NCBI GenBank assembly: GCA_964536265.1
Contig: CAZHVV010000007.1
Span: 1 to 51,671, forward strand
Direction of reading: 5' to 3'
DNA: 51,671 bases
Source: JAPUDS01 sp964536265
GTDB taxonomy: Bacteria; Patescibacteriota; Saccharimonadia; Saccharimonadales; Saccharimonadaceae
Part shown: positions 24,056 through 32,366 of the stretch, piece by piece
How the letters are laid out: each line of letters opens with the position of its first letter
Numbering within the stretch: position 1 is the first letter of the stretch
Position numbers and translations under genes: made by a program
Notes under the pieces: model-generated
What the model was told of the DNA's origin: nothing
Database searches by the model: none
What the model saw: only the letters and a program-made list of their open reading frames with translations

Positions 24056-24279
24056 TTGGTTTGAGTTGCAACGTAGACAACAACTGCAATAGCTATAACA
24101 ACAAGTAGCAGCCCGATAACAAATCCGAGAGGGCGTGTCTCATGTTGATTTTCAAGGAATCTCGGGTCGACATCTCGTCCTAATTGTTCCGCAGAAACAC
24201 GAGTTTTTTCACGAAGCTCCGTGGCTATTTTACTCTGTAATTCACTGCGATTCTCGTCTTGTCTTATAAACAGTCCCAT
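24052..24279 (-). CDS. Small tail-anchored membrane protein
   Basis: A 75-aa protein: hydrophilic charged N-terminal 48 residues followed by one strongly hydrophobic helix (about 52-71) and a three-residue tail, so the bulk should face the cytoplasm or it is tail-anchored. Function unknown. AGGAG about 8 nt upstream supports the ATG at 24279. It is convergent with rmuC, sharing the 4-base CTAA for both stops, and divergent from the aquaporin gene. Confidence 0.65.
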   Translation of the reverse strand: MGLFIRQDENRSELQSKIATELREKTRVSAEQLGRDVDPRFLENQHETRPLGFVIGLLLVVIAIAVVVYVATQTN

Positions 24280-24360
24280 GCCGATACTCCTGTTCTTCTA
24301 TATTTCATGCTATACTACGACTATTATACCGTTTTAACCATAGGAGGGATAGAAACGACA

Positions 24361-25278
24361 ATGGCTACAAAGAAAGCCGCTACCAAGACGTCGACTTCAA
24401 GCCGCACAACCGCTGCAAAAAAGACGACTACAAAGAAACCTGCTGCAAAAGTTGCTGCAGTGAAAACTACAAGCGTACGCAATGTGAAAGCTGAAAACTC
24501 TCGCTTGCCAAAAAATCTTGCTAATATCGTATTAGCTGAACTGGTTGGTACATTTGTACTGACAATGGTCGCGCTAACAACGGCATCATTCGGTGCCCTT
24601 TACGTTGGCCTTGCCCTCGTCGTGCTCGTACTTGCTATAGGTGCTATCTCTGGTGCGCACGTCAACCCAGCAGTCACATTTGGTCTATGGACGATGCGTC
24701 GTCTGAAGACAGTCATGGTGCCATTTTACTGGCTTTCACAGTTCTTTGGTGCAATGCTTGCTGTTGCAGTTATGAGCCTCGTAACAAGTGGACAGTTTGT
24801 TATGAATTTCTCGAACTTCGCAACAATTAACTGGTCAATCCTTGGGATTGAGCTTGTTGGCGCAGCCGTCTTCATGTTCATCCTTGCCGCTGTATGGAGT
24901 CGTGATGAACTTTCCGCTGGCACGAAAGCAGCTGGAATAGGTCTTGCACTTACGATCGGTCTTGTTGCCGGCGGTAGTATGCTGACTCAACTACAAAATT
25001 CTGCGTACCAGCAGTACCAAAAAGACGCATCAAGCTCTACTACAGGCACAACTAGCCTGCCACGAGCATTGATGGTCAAGGGTGCTGTACTCAACCCAGC
25101 TGTCGCTCTAGCGGTAACTGAGAGTACAGAGTCACAATTGACAAGTGGTGTCGCTGCAGACGGCGAAAAGCAAGTCAGCCGTTTCGGTCTTGAGGTTATC
25201 CTTGGGACATTGGCTGGTGCTGCTATCGGCGGTAACCTATACGTTCTTATGACGTATCGTGGTCGCAAAGAAGCATAA
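24361..25278 (+). CDS. Aquaporin/glycerol-facilitator family channel with Lys/Ala-rich N-terminal tail
   Basis: The 305-aa protein has six helices and two NPA boxes: SGAHVNPAV (NPA at 102-104) and GAVLNPAVAL (NPA at 245-247), the hallmark of MIP channels for water or small solutes. The Arg that normally follows the second NPA and forms the selectivity filter is Val here. Loop E is long and Ser/Thr/Gln-rich (about 210-235). The first about 45 residues are Lys, Ala, Thr and Ser, like histone H1 tails. The start at 24361 has AGGAGG upstream; the frame is open to 24259 but that part lies over the promoter. A terminator follows. Confidence 0.88.
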   Translation: MATKKAATKTSTSSRTTAAKKTTTKKPAAKVAAVKTTSVRNVKAENSRLPKNLANIVLAELVGTFVLTMVALTTASFGALYVGLALVVLVLAIGAISGAHVNPAVTFGLWTMRRLKTVMVPFYWLSQFFGAMLAVAVMSLVTSGQFVMNFSNFATINWSILGIELVGAAVFMFILAAVWSRDELSAGTKAAGIGLALTIGLVAGGSMLTQLQNSAYQQYQKDASSSTTGTTSLPRALMVKGAVLNPAVALAVTESTESQLTSGVAADGEKQVSRFGLEVILGTLAGAAIGGNLYVLMTYRGRKEA

Positions 25279-25300
25279 CAACGATTTACGAATCATAATA

Positions 25301-25333
25301 GAAATCCCGCATCGACAAGGTGCGGGATTTCTT
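25301..25333 (+). terminator. Rho-independent terminator after the aquaporin gene
   Basis: GAAATCCCGCA (25301-25311) pairs perfectly with TGCGGGATTTC (25321-25331), followed by TT. The stem is strong although the T-run is short. Confidence 0.8.
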
Positions 25334-25340
25334 ATACTCG

Positions 25341-25440
25341 TTTCTCTCACTTCATTGGGTTATAACGCTGAGCGTTGAAACCCTGCCTCGCTCGGAAATA
25401 TGAGCTAGCTCTTATTTCTCTCGCTTCGTTAGGTTATAAT
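25341..25440 (+). repeat. Duplicated promoter-like direct repeat upstream of pheS
   Basis: TTTCTCTC-CTTC-TT-GGTTATAA occurs at 25341-25366 and 25415-25440 with four or five substitutions, 74 bp apart. Each ends in a -10-like box (TATAAC and TATAAT). The second ends 10 nt before the pheS ATG. Between them lie the palindromes AACGC-TGA-GCGTT (25364-25376) and GAGCTAGCTC (25402-25411). Two tandem promoters, or a promoter with an upstream regulatory copy, are likely. Confidence 0.6.
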
Positions 25441-25450
25441 AAACAACAAG

Positions 25451-26482
25451 ATGGAAATGATTGAACAAGTAAAAGCAGTTCTACTGGCTCGTTATGACGA
25501 GTTGGAAAACAAACACGATATTCTCAAAGCTGAGGAACTGCGAAAACTCTTCGCGACAATCCCAACGCTTCCTCCCGAACAGCGAAGTGCCTTTGGTGGC
25601 GCAATTAATACGCTACAACAAGAGCTAAAAGAAAAAATTGCAGCTGAGCAAACTATTGAAACTGAATTAGCACCGATTGATGTCACAGCGCCAATCGACG
25701 CAAATGCGTCGCTTCCGAATTTGCTCTCAAGTGAGCTAGGTAGTCGGCATCCATTGACGCAAGAGATTGAAAACGTCGTCGATATTTTTGGTCGTATGGG
25801 TTTTGTCGCAGAAGAATCTCGAGAGATTGATGATCAGTATCACATGTTCGAGACCTTGAATTTCCCGAAAGGCCACCCCGCACGTGATGACTGGGATACG
25901 TTCATGACTGTCGAAACTGACAAAGACGGTGACCCATTCATTGCACCAGCACACACAAGTACGATGCAAAACCGTATACTACGCAAATATGCCGACAATC
26001 TTGCAAGTGGCGATGCGATAGCCGCAATCGTACCCGACAGGACATTTCGCAATGAAGACCTTGATGCACGACACGAACACACCTTTTATCAAGTAGAAGG
26101 TATCTATGTCGGCAAGAATGTTCATGCTGGCATGTTGGTTGCAACACTGAAAAAGTTTCTTGAGGAATATTATGGCAAAATACTCGAAGTCCGCGTGAAC
26201 CCATTCTATTTTCCATTCACAGAACCAAGCTTTGAATTTGCGCTAAGTTGCCCATTTTGTGAGAAGAAAGGCTGTGGTATATGTTCTCAATCTGGTTGGA
26301 TTGAGCTCCTCGGTTGCGGGATGATACATCCAAATGTGCTAAAAGCTGCCGACATCGACCCGAACGAATACACCGGCTTTGCGTTCGGTTGTGGTATCGA
26401 CCGTCTTGTTATGATGAAACACAATATTGAAGACATCCGCCATTTTGAATCAGGTAAATTAGACTTTTTGAGGCAGTTTTAA
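25451..26482 (+). CDS. pheS: Phenylalanyl-tRNA synthetase alpha subunit
   Basis: The 343-aa protein has the N-terminal coiled coil, class II motif 2 (FRNEDLDARHEHTFYQVEG, about 197-215) and motif 3 (FGCGIDRLVMMKH). It contains a Cys-rich insertion CPFCEKKGCGICS (about 270-282), a possible zinc site also found in PheS of several other phyla. With PheT it charges tRNA-Phe. The -10 box TATAAT ends 10 nt before the ATG. pheT starts one base after its stop, so translation is coupled. Confidence 0.97.
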   Translation: MEMIEQVKAVLLARYDELENKHDILKAEELRKLFATIPTLPPEQRSAFGGAINTLQQELKEKIAAEQTIETELAPIDVTAPIDANASLPNLLSSELGSRHPLTQEIENVVDIFGRMGFVAEESREIDDQYHMFETLNFPKGHPARDDWDTFMTVETDKDGDPFIAPAHTSTMQNRILRKYADNLASGDAIAAIVPDRTFRNEDLDARHEHTFYQVEGIYVGKNVHAGMLVATLKKFLEEYYGKILEVRVNPFYFPFTEPSFEFALSCPFCEKKGCGICSQSGWIELLGCGMIHPNVLKAADIDPNEYTGFAFGCGIDRLVMMKHNIEDIRHFESGKLDFLRQF

Positions 26483-26483
26483 T

Positions 26484-28976
26484 ATGAAAGTTAGCTTAAA
26501 CCTCATAAAACGATACACCTCAGTCGATGTAACGACTGGTGAGTTAGTCGCGAAGATTAATCAGCAGCTCGGGCAGGTTGAAGAAATAATTGAACTGACA
26601 CCAAAGTACAAAGACATTGTGATTGCAAAGGTTGTGTCCTGTATCCAGCATCCAAATGCCGATCGCTTACATGTGTGTATGATAGACGATGGTGGTGTTG
26701 TAGCGGACGTGCCACGAGATGAGAACGGTCATGTGCAAGTCGTATGTGGCGCTCCAAATGTGCGAGAAGGGTTGTTCGTTGCTTGGTTACCACCGAAATC
26801 AACAGTACCCGCTAGCTTCAACGAGGCTGAGCCGTTTGTGCTAGATGCTCGCGAACTGCGCGGTGTATTGAGCCAGGGTATGATTGCCGCTGCTGATGAG
26901 CTGGCGCTTGGGAGTAACCATGAAGGAATCGTTGAGCTGACTGACGCTGATTTGTCACCGTTTGGTGACATCAAGATATTAGCACCTGGTCAGAGTTTTG
27001 CGGAAGTATTTGGTCTTCATGATACTATCATCGACATTGAAAACAAGATGTTTACTCACCGACCAGATTTGTTCGGCCAGCTAGGTATTGCTCGTGAGAT
27101 TGCCGGTATAAAAGGGCAACAGTTTACGAGTCCACAGTGGTATGTTAACCCGGAACCATTCAAAGCAGCCGAAGGATTGTCGCTCAATGTCTTCAACGAG
27201 GCAGGTGTGAAGGTTCCACGTTTCGTGGCACTGGCTATTCGTGACGTGACTGTCAAACCGAGTCCTTTCTGGCTTCAATGCGAGCTTGTGCGCCTTGGCA
27301 GTAAGCCTATCAACAATATTGTCGACGCGACAAATTATGTGATGTTACTAACAGCACAACCAACACATGCCTACGATTACGATAAATTGCGTGGCAACAC
27401 GCTCGGCGTGCGCATGGCGAAACAGAACGAAACCACAACACTCCTCAATGGCAAGAGCTATGAGCTTACTGAGGAAGACATCGTGATTGTCGATGGTGAG
27501 GGTATTGTCGGCCTTGGTGGTGTTATGGGCGGTGATAATAGTGAAGTAAGTCCTGAGACGAAGAATATCGTGCTGGAAGTTGCAACATTTGACATGTATA
27601 CGGTACGTAAAACGAGCATGAGACACGGTCTGTTTACAGACGCCGTGACGAGGTTTACGAAAGGTCAAAGCCCACTCCAGAATGGTGCTGTCATGAACCT
27701 ATTACTTAATTCTATTCTTGATACAGCTGGTGGTGAGCAGGCGAGTAATGTCTTTGACCAAAATCAAAGTCTCCCATCTGCGCAGGCCGTCAAAACTCAA
27801 CCAGAATTTATCAATGAACGCCTTGGTCTTTCACTTGAGCCAAAGGCAATCGAAGCACTTCTTGGCAATGTGGAATTTCACGTCGCGACTGGTGAAGGTA
27901 GCGATTCTGAACGATGGATTACCGCACCATTTTGGCGAACGGACATCGAACTTGCAGAAGATATTGTCGAAGAAGTTGGCCGTTTGCATGGTTTTGATAA
28001 GTTACAGCTTGAATTACCCCAAAGAAGTATTGTACCTGCGCCAGTAAATATAGCTCTTCGCACGAAGAGTCGGGTACGTGCACAACTCGCCGCAGCAGGT
28101 GCAAATGAAGTGCTAAGTTATAGTTTCGTTCATGAAAACACGCTAAAAAAAGCTGGCCAAGACGCAACGCAAGCATTCAAACTTTCCAATGCCCTGAGCC
28201 CAGATCTTCAGTATTATCGCTTGAGTGTACTGCCGAGCTTGCTCGAGAAAGTGCATCCAAATATCAAAGCTGGTCATGGCGAATTTGCGCTGTTTGAATT
28301 CGGCAAGGCCCACCGCAAAGGTGATATGGACGATGAAGGTTTACCACGAGAGTATAACCGTTTGGCATTTGTGTATGCAGGGAAAAAACCAGATACGAAT
28401 GACGTATATCATCCGCGTAGGTATGTTGATATGTTATTGCCACATATGACGTACGTACCACTTGATAGCTTTAACTCAGAACATGAGATATTTACCCAGC
28501 TCAGTAGTCCGTTTGAACCAAAACGCTCAGCAGTTGTGATGAATGGTGATAAATTTGTCGGTGTTGTTGGTGAGCTGCGAAGTAGTGTGCGCCACAACTT
28601 CAAACTGCCATCTGCAGTTGCAGGTTTTGAACTGTTTCTTTCAGCTCTTACTGGACAGACATCTCAACCATACCAGCCATTAAGCCGTTTCCCATCGATT
28701 TCGCAGGATATTTCTCTTAAAGTTGCAGCTGATGTACCACATGAAACATTGTTCGCTGTTGTACGTGATGCGTTTCAAGCCATTCAACCACCTCAGACAT
28801 CTGCGAGCCTGAAAACAATTGGCGTGTATATCCCCGAAACAGGTGACAGTAAGACGATAACAATACGGTTGACAGTCGCAAGCTATGATACGACACTGAC
28901 GGACAAAGCCGTTAGCATACTTATGGATGGTATTGCATCTGCTGCAGCAAGCGGGCTACAAGCTGAACGTATCTAA
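26484..28976 (+). CDS. pheT: Phenylalanyl-tRNA synthetase beta subunit
   Basis: The 830-aa protein has the N-terminal tRNA-binding EMAP-like domain (about 40-160, HPNADRLHVC), B3/B4 editing domain, B5 domain and the C-terminal ferredoxin-like anticodon-binding domain (from about 730, SRFPSISQDISL). It forms an alpha2-beta2 enzyme with PheS and removes mischarged Tyr. Length is standard (about 800 aa). It starts one base after the pheS stop. Confidence 0.96.
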   Translation: MKVSLNLIKRYTSVDVTTGELVAKINQQLGQVEEIIELTPKYKDIVIAKVVSCIQHPNADRLHVCMIDDGGVVADVPRDENGHVQVVCGAPNVREGLFVAWLPPKSTVPASFNEAEPFVLDARELRGVLSQGMIAAADELALGSNHEGIVELTDADLSPFGDIKILAPGQSFAEVFGLHDTIIDIENKMFTHRPDLFGQLGIAREIAGIKGQQFTSPQWYVNPEPFKAAEGLSLNVFNEAGVKVPRFVALAIRDVTVKPSPFWLQCELVRLGSKPINNIVDATNYVMLLTAQPTHAYDYDKLRGNTLGVRMAKQNETTTLLNGKSYELTEEDIVIVDGEGIVGLGGVMGGDNSEVSPETKNIVLEVATFDMYTVRKTSMRHGLFTDAVTRFTKGQSPLQNGAVMNLLLNSILDTAGGEQASNVFDQNQSLPSAQAVKTQPEFINERLGLSLEPKAIEALLGNVEFHVATGEGSDSERWITAPFWRTDIELAEDIVEEVGRLHGFDKLQLELPQRSIVPAPVNIALRTKSRVRAQLAAAGANEVLSYSFVHENTLKKAGQDATQAFKLSNALSPDLQYYRLSVLPSLLEKVHPNIKAGHGEFALFEFGKAHRKGDMDDEGLPREYNRLAFVYAGKKPDTNDVYHPRRYVDMLLPHMTYVPLDSFNSEHEIFTQLSSPFEPKRSAVVMNGDKFVGVVGELRSSVRHNFKLPSAVAGFELFLSALTGQTSQPYQPLSRFPSISQDISLKVAADVPHETLFAVVRDAFQAIQPPQTSASLKTIGVYIPETGDSKTITIRLTVASYDTTLTDKAVSILMDGIASAAASGLQAERI

Positions 28977-29007
28977 ATAATCTCAATTAACCGCGTGCTA
29001 TACGCGG

Positions 29008-29013
29008 TATACT
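29008..29013 (+). promoter_or_regulatory. -10 box for the Tat-exported hydrolase
   Basis: TATACT at 29008-29013 ends 10 nt before the ATG at 29024; no Shine-Dalgarno sequence is seen. Confidence 0.45.
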
Positions 29014-29023
29014 TGGAATACGT

Positions 29024-30025
29024 ATGCCACCACCGAATCAAGAGAATTCACTGAATCATCTATCGCACGCGTCTAGGCGAGGATTCTTTAAACAGGTAGG
29101 TACAGTAGGGCTAGTAGCTGCAGCTGCGGTAGCTGAAATCGCGTCAACAGCAGATACACTTACAACTATCGATACAGTAGCGACACAACTTTTCGTTGAA
29201 CGTGAGAATATTCCACCATGGATTACGCAACATTCCGATGCAACAGACACATTAGGTTTTTATGTATCATTTAGTGGAACAGGTTTACCCGTTGCAGGTT
29301 ATATGGGCAATTTGATTGGTGCCGATGTCAGTAAACACGGGCTTTCTGCGCTAGCGGTCAATGACGGTTCGCATATAAATATAGAAGGGGTGGCTGAGGA
29401 GCTCATACGACGTGCTCGGGGTCTACGTCCAGATATGGAGAAATTAAAATTCGTTTTCCATGGGTTAAGCTTTGGTGGAATTGAAGCACAGTTGGTTGCG
29501 AATTACTTAACTGAACATCACAGTGATAACGTTGAGGTTGTAGGGATAATGTATGAATCAACACCAAGTGGTCCAGAAGCTGTGAAGAAGCCACTCGGAC
29601 AGTTCCTCGTTCGTTCACATCGTCCTGTCGGCAAGGTTATGCTATATGCGTCTAATATGTGGGGTATATTTGTCGAACAAGGGAGACGTGACGATAGTGC
29701 ATGGTACGATATGATGAAATGTTCTGGCGATACATTTGCGAGCGTAATTCCTGACCAAGCGAAACTCATTGACAATCGATTTCCAGCACCGATAGCCCAT
29801 GAGAAATCGATAAAACATTACATTGGCTCATTTGATGAGAGTGACCTGTATGTGGATACCGTATTGGCATACACAGAAATGAACAAAATTCTCGGCGGTG
29901 GCTTGGGTCGCCTCAGCCTAGCAGGGGCGGGACATGCGGGTGGTTGGGTAGCACAACAATATGGAGTGTACAGAAGCGCCTATGAGATTGCACTCACCGA
30001 TATCATGAAACAAATTACAGCCTAG
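29024..30025 (+). CDS. Tat-exported alpha/beta hydrolase-like protein
   Basis: The 333-aa protein has a twin-arginine signal SRRGFFK (17-23) followed by an Ala-rich hydrophobic stretch (28-41), so it should be folded in the cytoplasm and exported by the Tat system. The mature part has the nucleophile elbow G147-L-S149-F-G151 after FVFH, and a late GAGHAGGW motif supplying a catalytic His, as in alpha/beta hydrolases (lipase, esterase or acyltransferase). The substrate is unknown. A nearby -10 box ends 10 nt upstream. It is followed by a separate small membrane gene with a consensus promoter. Confidence 0.72.
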   Translation: MPPPNQENSLNHLSHASRRGFFKQVGTVGLVAAAAVAEIASTADTLTTIDTVATQLFVERENIPPWITQHSDATDTLGFYVSFSGTGLPVAGYMGNLIGADVSKHGLSALAVNDGSHINIEGVAEELIRRARGLRPDMEKLKFVFHGLSFGGIEAQLVANYLTEHHSDNVEVVGIMYESTPSGPEAVKKPLGQFLVRSHRPVGKVMLYASNMWGIFVEQGRRDDSAWYDMMKCSGDTFASVIPDQAKLIDNRFPAPIAHEKSIKHYIGSFDESDLYVDTVLAYTEMNKILGGGLGRLSLAGAGHAGGWVAQQYGVYRSAYEIALTDIMKQITA

Positions 30026-30028
30026 ACA

Positions 30029-30057
30029 TTGACAGAAAATGACAAGTGTAGTATAAT
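30029..30057 (+). promoter_or_regulatory. Perfect consensus promoter, leaderless
   Basis: TTGACA (30029-30034), 17-bp spacer, TATAAT (30052-30057), then 7 nt to the ATG at 30065. This is the clearest example in the window of a consensus promoter feeding a leaderless message. Confidence 0.9.
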
Positions 30058-30064
30058 AGTAATT

Positions 30065-30334
30065 ATGGACATACACTCACTGAAAAAATGGAACAATGAA
30101 GCAAGTGAACTTGTTAAGCTTCAATATGTATACGCAGTCGTTGCGCTGGTTTCTTTAGTTGTTGCTGGTATTGTGACGCTACTGAATCGTGAAGCAGGTG
30201 CGTTTGTTTTGCAAATCACCACCGTCGCAACGGTTGCCTTTTTCGCTAATCTCGTTGTGTGGTCAATCATCAATACACTTTTTCCAGCACAGACACAAGC
30301 AATCGCTCGACCAAAGAACGCACGTAAGCGTTAA
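30065..30334 (+). CDS. Small two-helix membrane protein
   Basis: An 89-aa protein with two transmembrane helices (about 22-40 and 48-68) and a basic C-terminus (ARPKNARKR). The frame is open from 30029 but that part is the promoter, so the ATG at 30065 is the start. Function unknown. A consensus promoter suggests high expression. Its stop overlaps that of glgB by four bases (TTAA supplies both TAA codons). Confidence 0.75.
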   Translation: MDIHSLKKWNNEASELVKLQYVYAVVALVSLVVAGIVTLLNREAGAFVLQITTVATVAFFANLVVWSIINTLFPAQTQAIARPKNARKR

Positions 30335-32316
30335 TCGCGCTTCATAAGAGCTAATGCAGTTCGGGCCGGTACGTATACCTTAATCGTATCGGTCTTTTTT
30401 GTACTGTCACTCAAATAAGTAGTGGCATGGTCAATTCGACCCTGTCCACCGTACAGTGTGTCATCACTTGTGAGGACAACCTGGTATGAACCTGCCGGGA
30501 CGGGTAATTCATAGTCAGCCTGAGAATCGCCAGGTGAGAAGTTGTAGACGAATATATAGTTATGACGATAAAAACTCAAAATCCGTTTTTCGGCGTCGTG
30601 GTGAATATACTCTACCTTAGCACTGTGTGGTAGCTCTCTTATAATTGCGAGCATGTCACGGTCAAATGCTGCTAACCATGCGTATTTTAGCGTTGTATCA
30701 TCAACGAGGTGCCACTGGCGGCGCGCGTACTGAAATGACCAGTCGTTACCTTCTCGTGGGAAATCAATCCACTCTGGGTGGCCAAATTCGTTGCCCATGA
30801 AATTCAAATATCCACCACCATGAGTACTGGCGGTGATAAGCCGAATCATTTTGTGAAGCGCGATACCACGCTCAACGCGAATGTCTGAGTCATCGATGTG
30901 CATATGGTCATAGAGTGCCTCTCCAATTAGACGAAAAAGCAACGTCTGGTCGCCAACAAGTGCTTGGTCATGACTTTCGGCATAAGAGATGACCTTTTCT
31001 TCGGGCCGGTGAGTGGTGAGTTCGTGAATAAGTGTGCCGAGGTCCCAGTCTTCGTCCTTTTTTTCCTTCAGCAGCTTTATCCAGAGGTCAGGAATGCCCA
31101 TGCTCAGACGGTAATCAAAGCCTTGACCGCTGTATGAAAGCTGTCCAGCAAGTCCAGGAAAACCACTCATTTCTTCAGCGATAGTGAGCGCATCTGGTCG
31201 CAGTTGGTGAATAAGCTGATTAGCCAAAGTAAGATAAGTGAGCGCATCAAGGTCAACATCATCGCCGTAATAATCATCATATGAAGTGAAGTCCTTCTTC
31301 AGTCCATGATGGGTATACAGCATACTCGTCACACCATCGAATCGAAAGCCATCGATATGGTAAGTATCGAGCCAGAAACGGCAGTTGCTCAGCAGGAAAT
31401 GTGCGACGTTTGATTTGCCATAATCAAATACACGCGAATCCCATGCGCTATGCTGGCCACGTTCACCAGTATGAAAATACTGCGTAAGACTTCCATCGAA
31501 ACGGCTCAGTCCCTCCACTTCGTTCTTGGCCGCATGCGAATGCACGAGGTCAAGAATGACGCGAAGCCCAAGGGAATGGGCAGTATCGACAAGTTCTTTG
31601 AGATCATCTGGAGTGCCAAATCGCGAGCTGGCTGCAAAAAAGTTCGCAACATGGTAACCAAAACTTCCATAGTATGGGTGTTCCTGAATTGCCATCAGCT
31701 GCACGGTATTGTAACCTGCTGCTTTAATGCGCGGCAGAACGTCCGTGGTGAACGAGTGGTATGACGCTACCTCTGGTTCTTCACTACTCATGCCAACATG
31801 CGCTTCGTAAATGAGAGGTGGTTCGACAATTTCAGTAGGGTTTGTATACTTCCAGTTATAGGCAGTTTTTGGTGCCCATACGACTGCATCAAATTCTTTC
31901 GTCAGCTCATCCTGAACAGCGTACGTGGTGTACGAAGGAAGACGGAAGCCATCGCCACCCGACCAGTACACGCGCAATTTGTAGTGTTCGCTGTGGTGCA
32001 GGGCGGTTGCAGGGAGGTGAATCTCCCACTCGCCGTGTGTAAGACGTTGGAGTTCGTATGCGGAATCCTCACTCCAATTGTTTGTCTCGCACAACAAAAC
32101 TATTCGTTGAGCGTTCGGTGCCCATTCACGAAATACCCATCCGTCATTCTCAGTATGGAGGCCAAAATGAAGGTATCCAAGTGCGAAATCTTCCAGCTGT
32201 TGACCATCGAGTATTTCATTTGTCTTGCTAGCAATGTAGGCACCTCGCGACACAATAGTGTCGCGGTAAGGTGCAAGCCATGGGTCAAGATCGATGATAG
32301 TTTTCGACGAATGCAT
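30331..32316 (-). CDS. glgB: 1,4-alpha-glucan branching enzyme, eukaryotic-like GH13_8 type
   Basis: The 661-aa protein has a CBM48 domain (about 50-150) and a GH13 catalytic barrel with DGFRFDGVTSMLY (nucleophile Asp), IAEEMSG (acid/base Glu) and ESHDQALVGD (third Asp). The string DGFRFDGVTSM and overall length match branching enzymes of eukaryotes and a minority of bacteria rather than typical GlgB. It makes alpha-1,6 branches in glycogen. The start at 32316 (MHSSKTIIDLDPW) fits the family; a weak -10-like TACCAT lies 7 nt upstream. No other glycogen gene is in the window. Confidence 0.9.
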   Translation of the reverse strand: MHSSKTIIDLDPWLAPYRDTIVSRGAYIASKTNEILDGQQLEDFALGYLHFGLHTENDGWVFREWAPNAQRIVLLCETNNWSEDSAYELQRLTHGEWEIHLPATALHHSEHYKLRVYWSGGDGFRLPSYTTYAVQDELTKEFDAVVWAPKTAYNWKYTNPTEIVEPPLIYEAHVGMSSEEPEVASYHSFTTDVLPRIKAAGYNTVQLMAIQEHPYYGSFGYHVANFFAASSRFGTPDDLKELVDTAHSLGLRVILDLVHSHAAKNEVEGLSRFDGSLTQYFHTGERGQHSAWDSRVFDYGKSNVAHFLLSNCRFWLDTYHIDGFRFDGVTSMLYTHHGLKKDFTSYDDYYGDDVDLDALTYLTLANQLIHQLRPDALTIAEEMSGFPGLAGQLSYSGQGFDYRLSMGIPDLWIKLLKEKKDEDWDLGTLIHELTTHRPEEKVISYAESHDQALVGDQTLLFRLIGEALYDHMHIDDSDIRVERGIALHKMIRLITASTHGGGYLNFMGNEFGHPEWIDFPREGNDWSFQYARRQWHLVDDTTLKYAWLAAFDRDMLAIIRELPHSAKVEYIHHDAEKRILSFYRHNYIFVYNFSPGDSQADYELPVPAGSYQVVLTSDDTLYGGQGRIDHATTYLSDSTKKTDTIKVYVPARTALALMKRD

Positions 32317-32366
32317 TAGTCTTATGGTATCACATACCACCGGTCAGCGACCAAGATAGAGCTGCT

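Noticed and set aside
25334..25450. T-box riboswitch upstream of pheST
   Set aside because: No specifier loop, no conserved T-box sequence and the -10 box is only 10 nt from the ATG, leaving no leader RNA.
31798..32319. 173-codon antisense open frame in glgB
   Set aside because: Cys/Arg-rich, motif-free, and fully inside the conserved N-terminal part of glgB.
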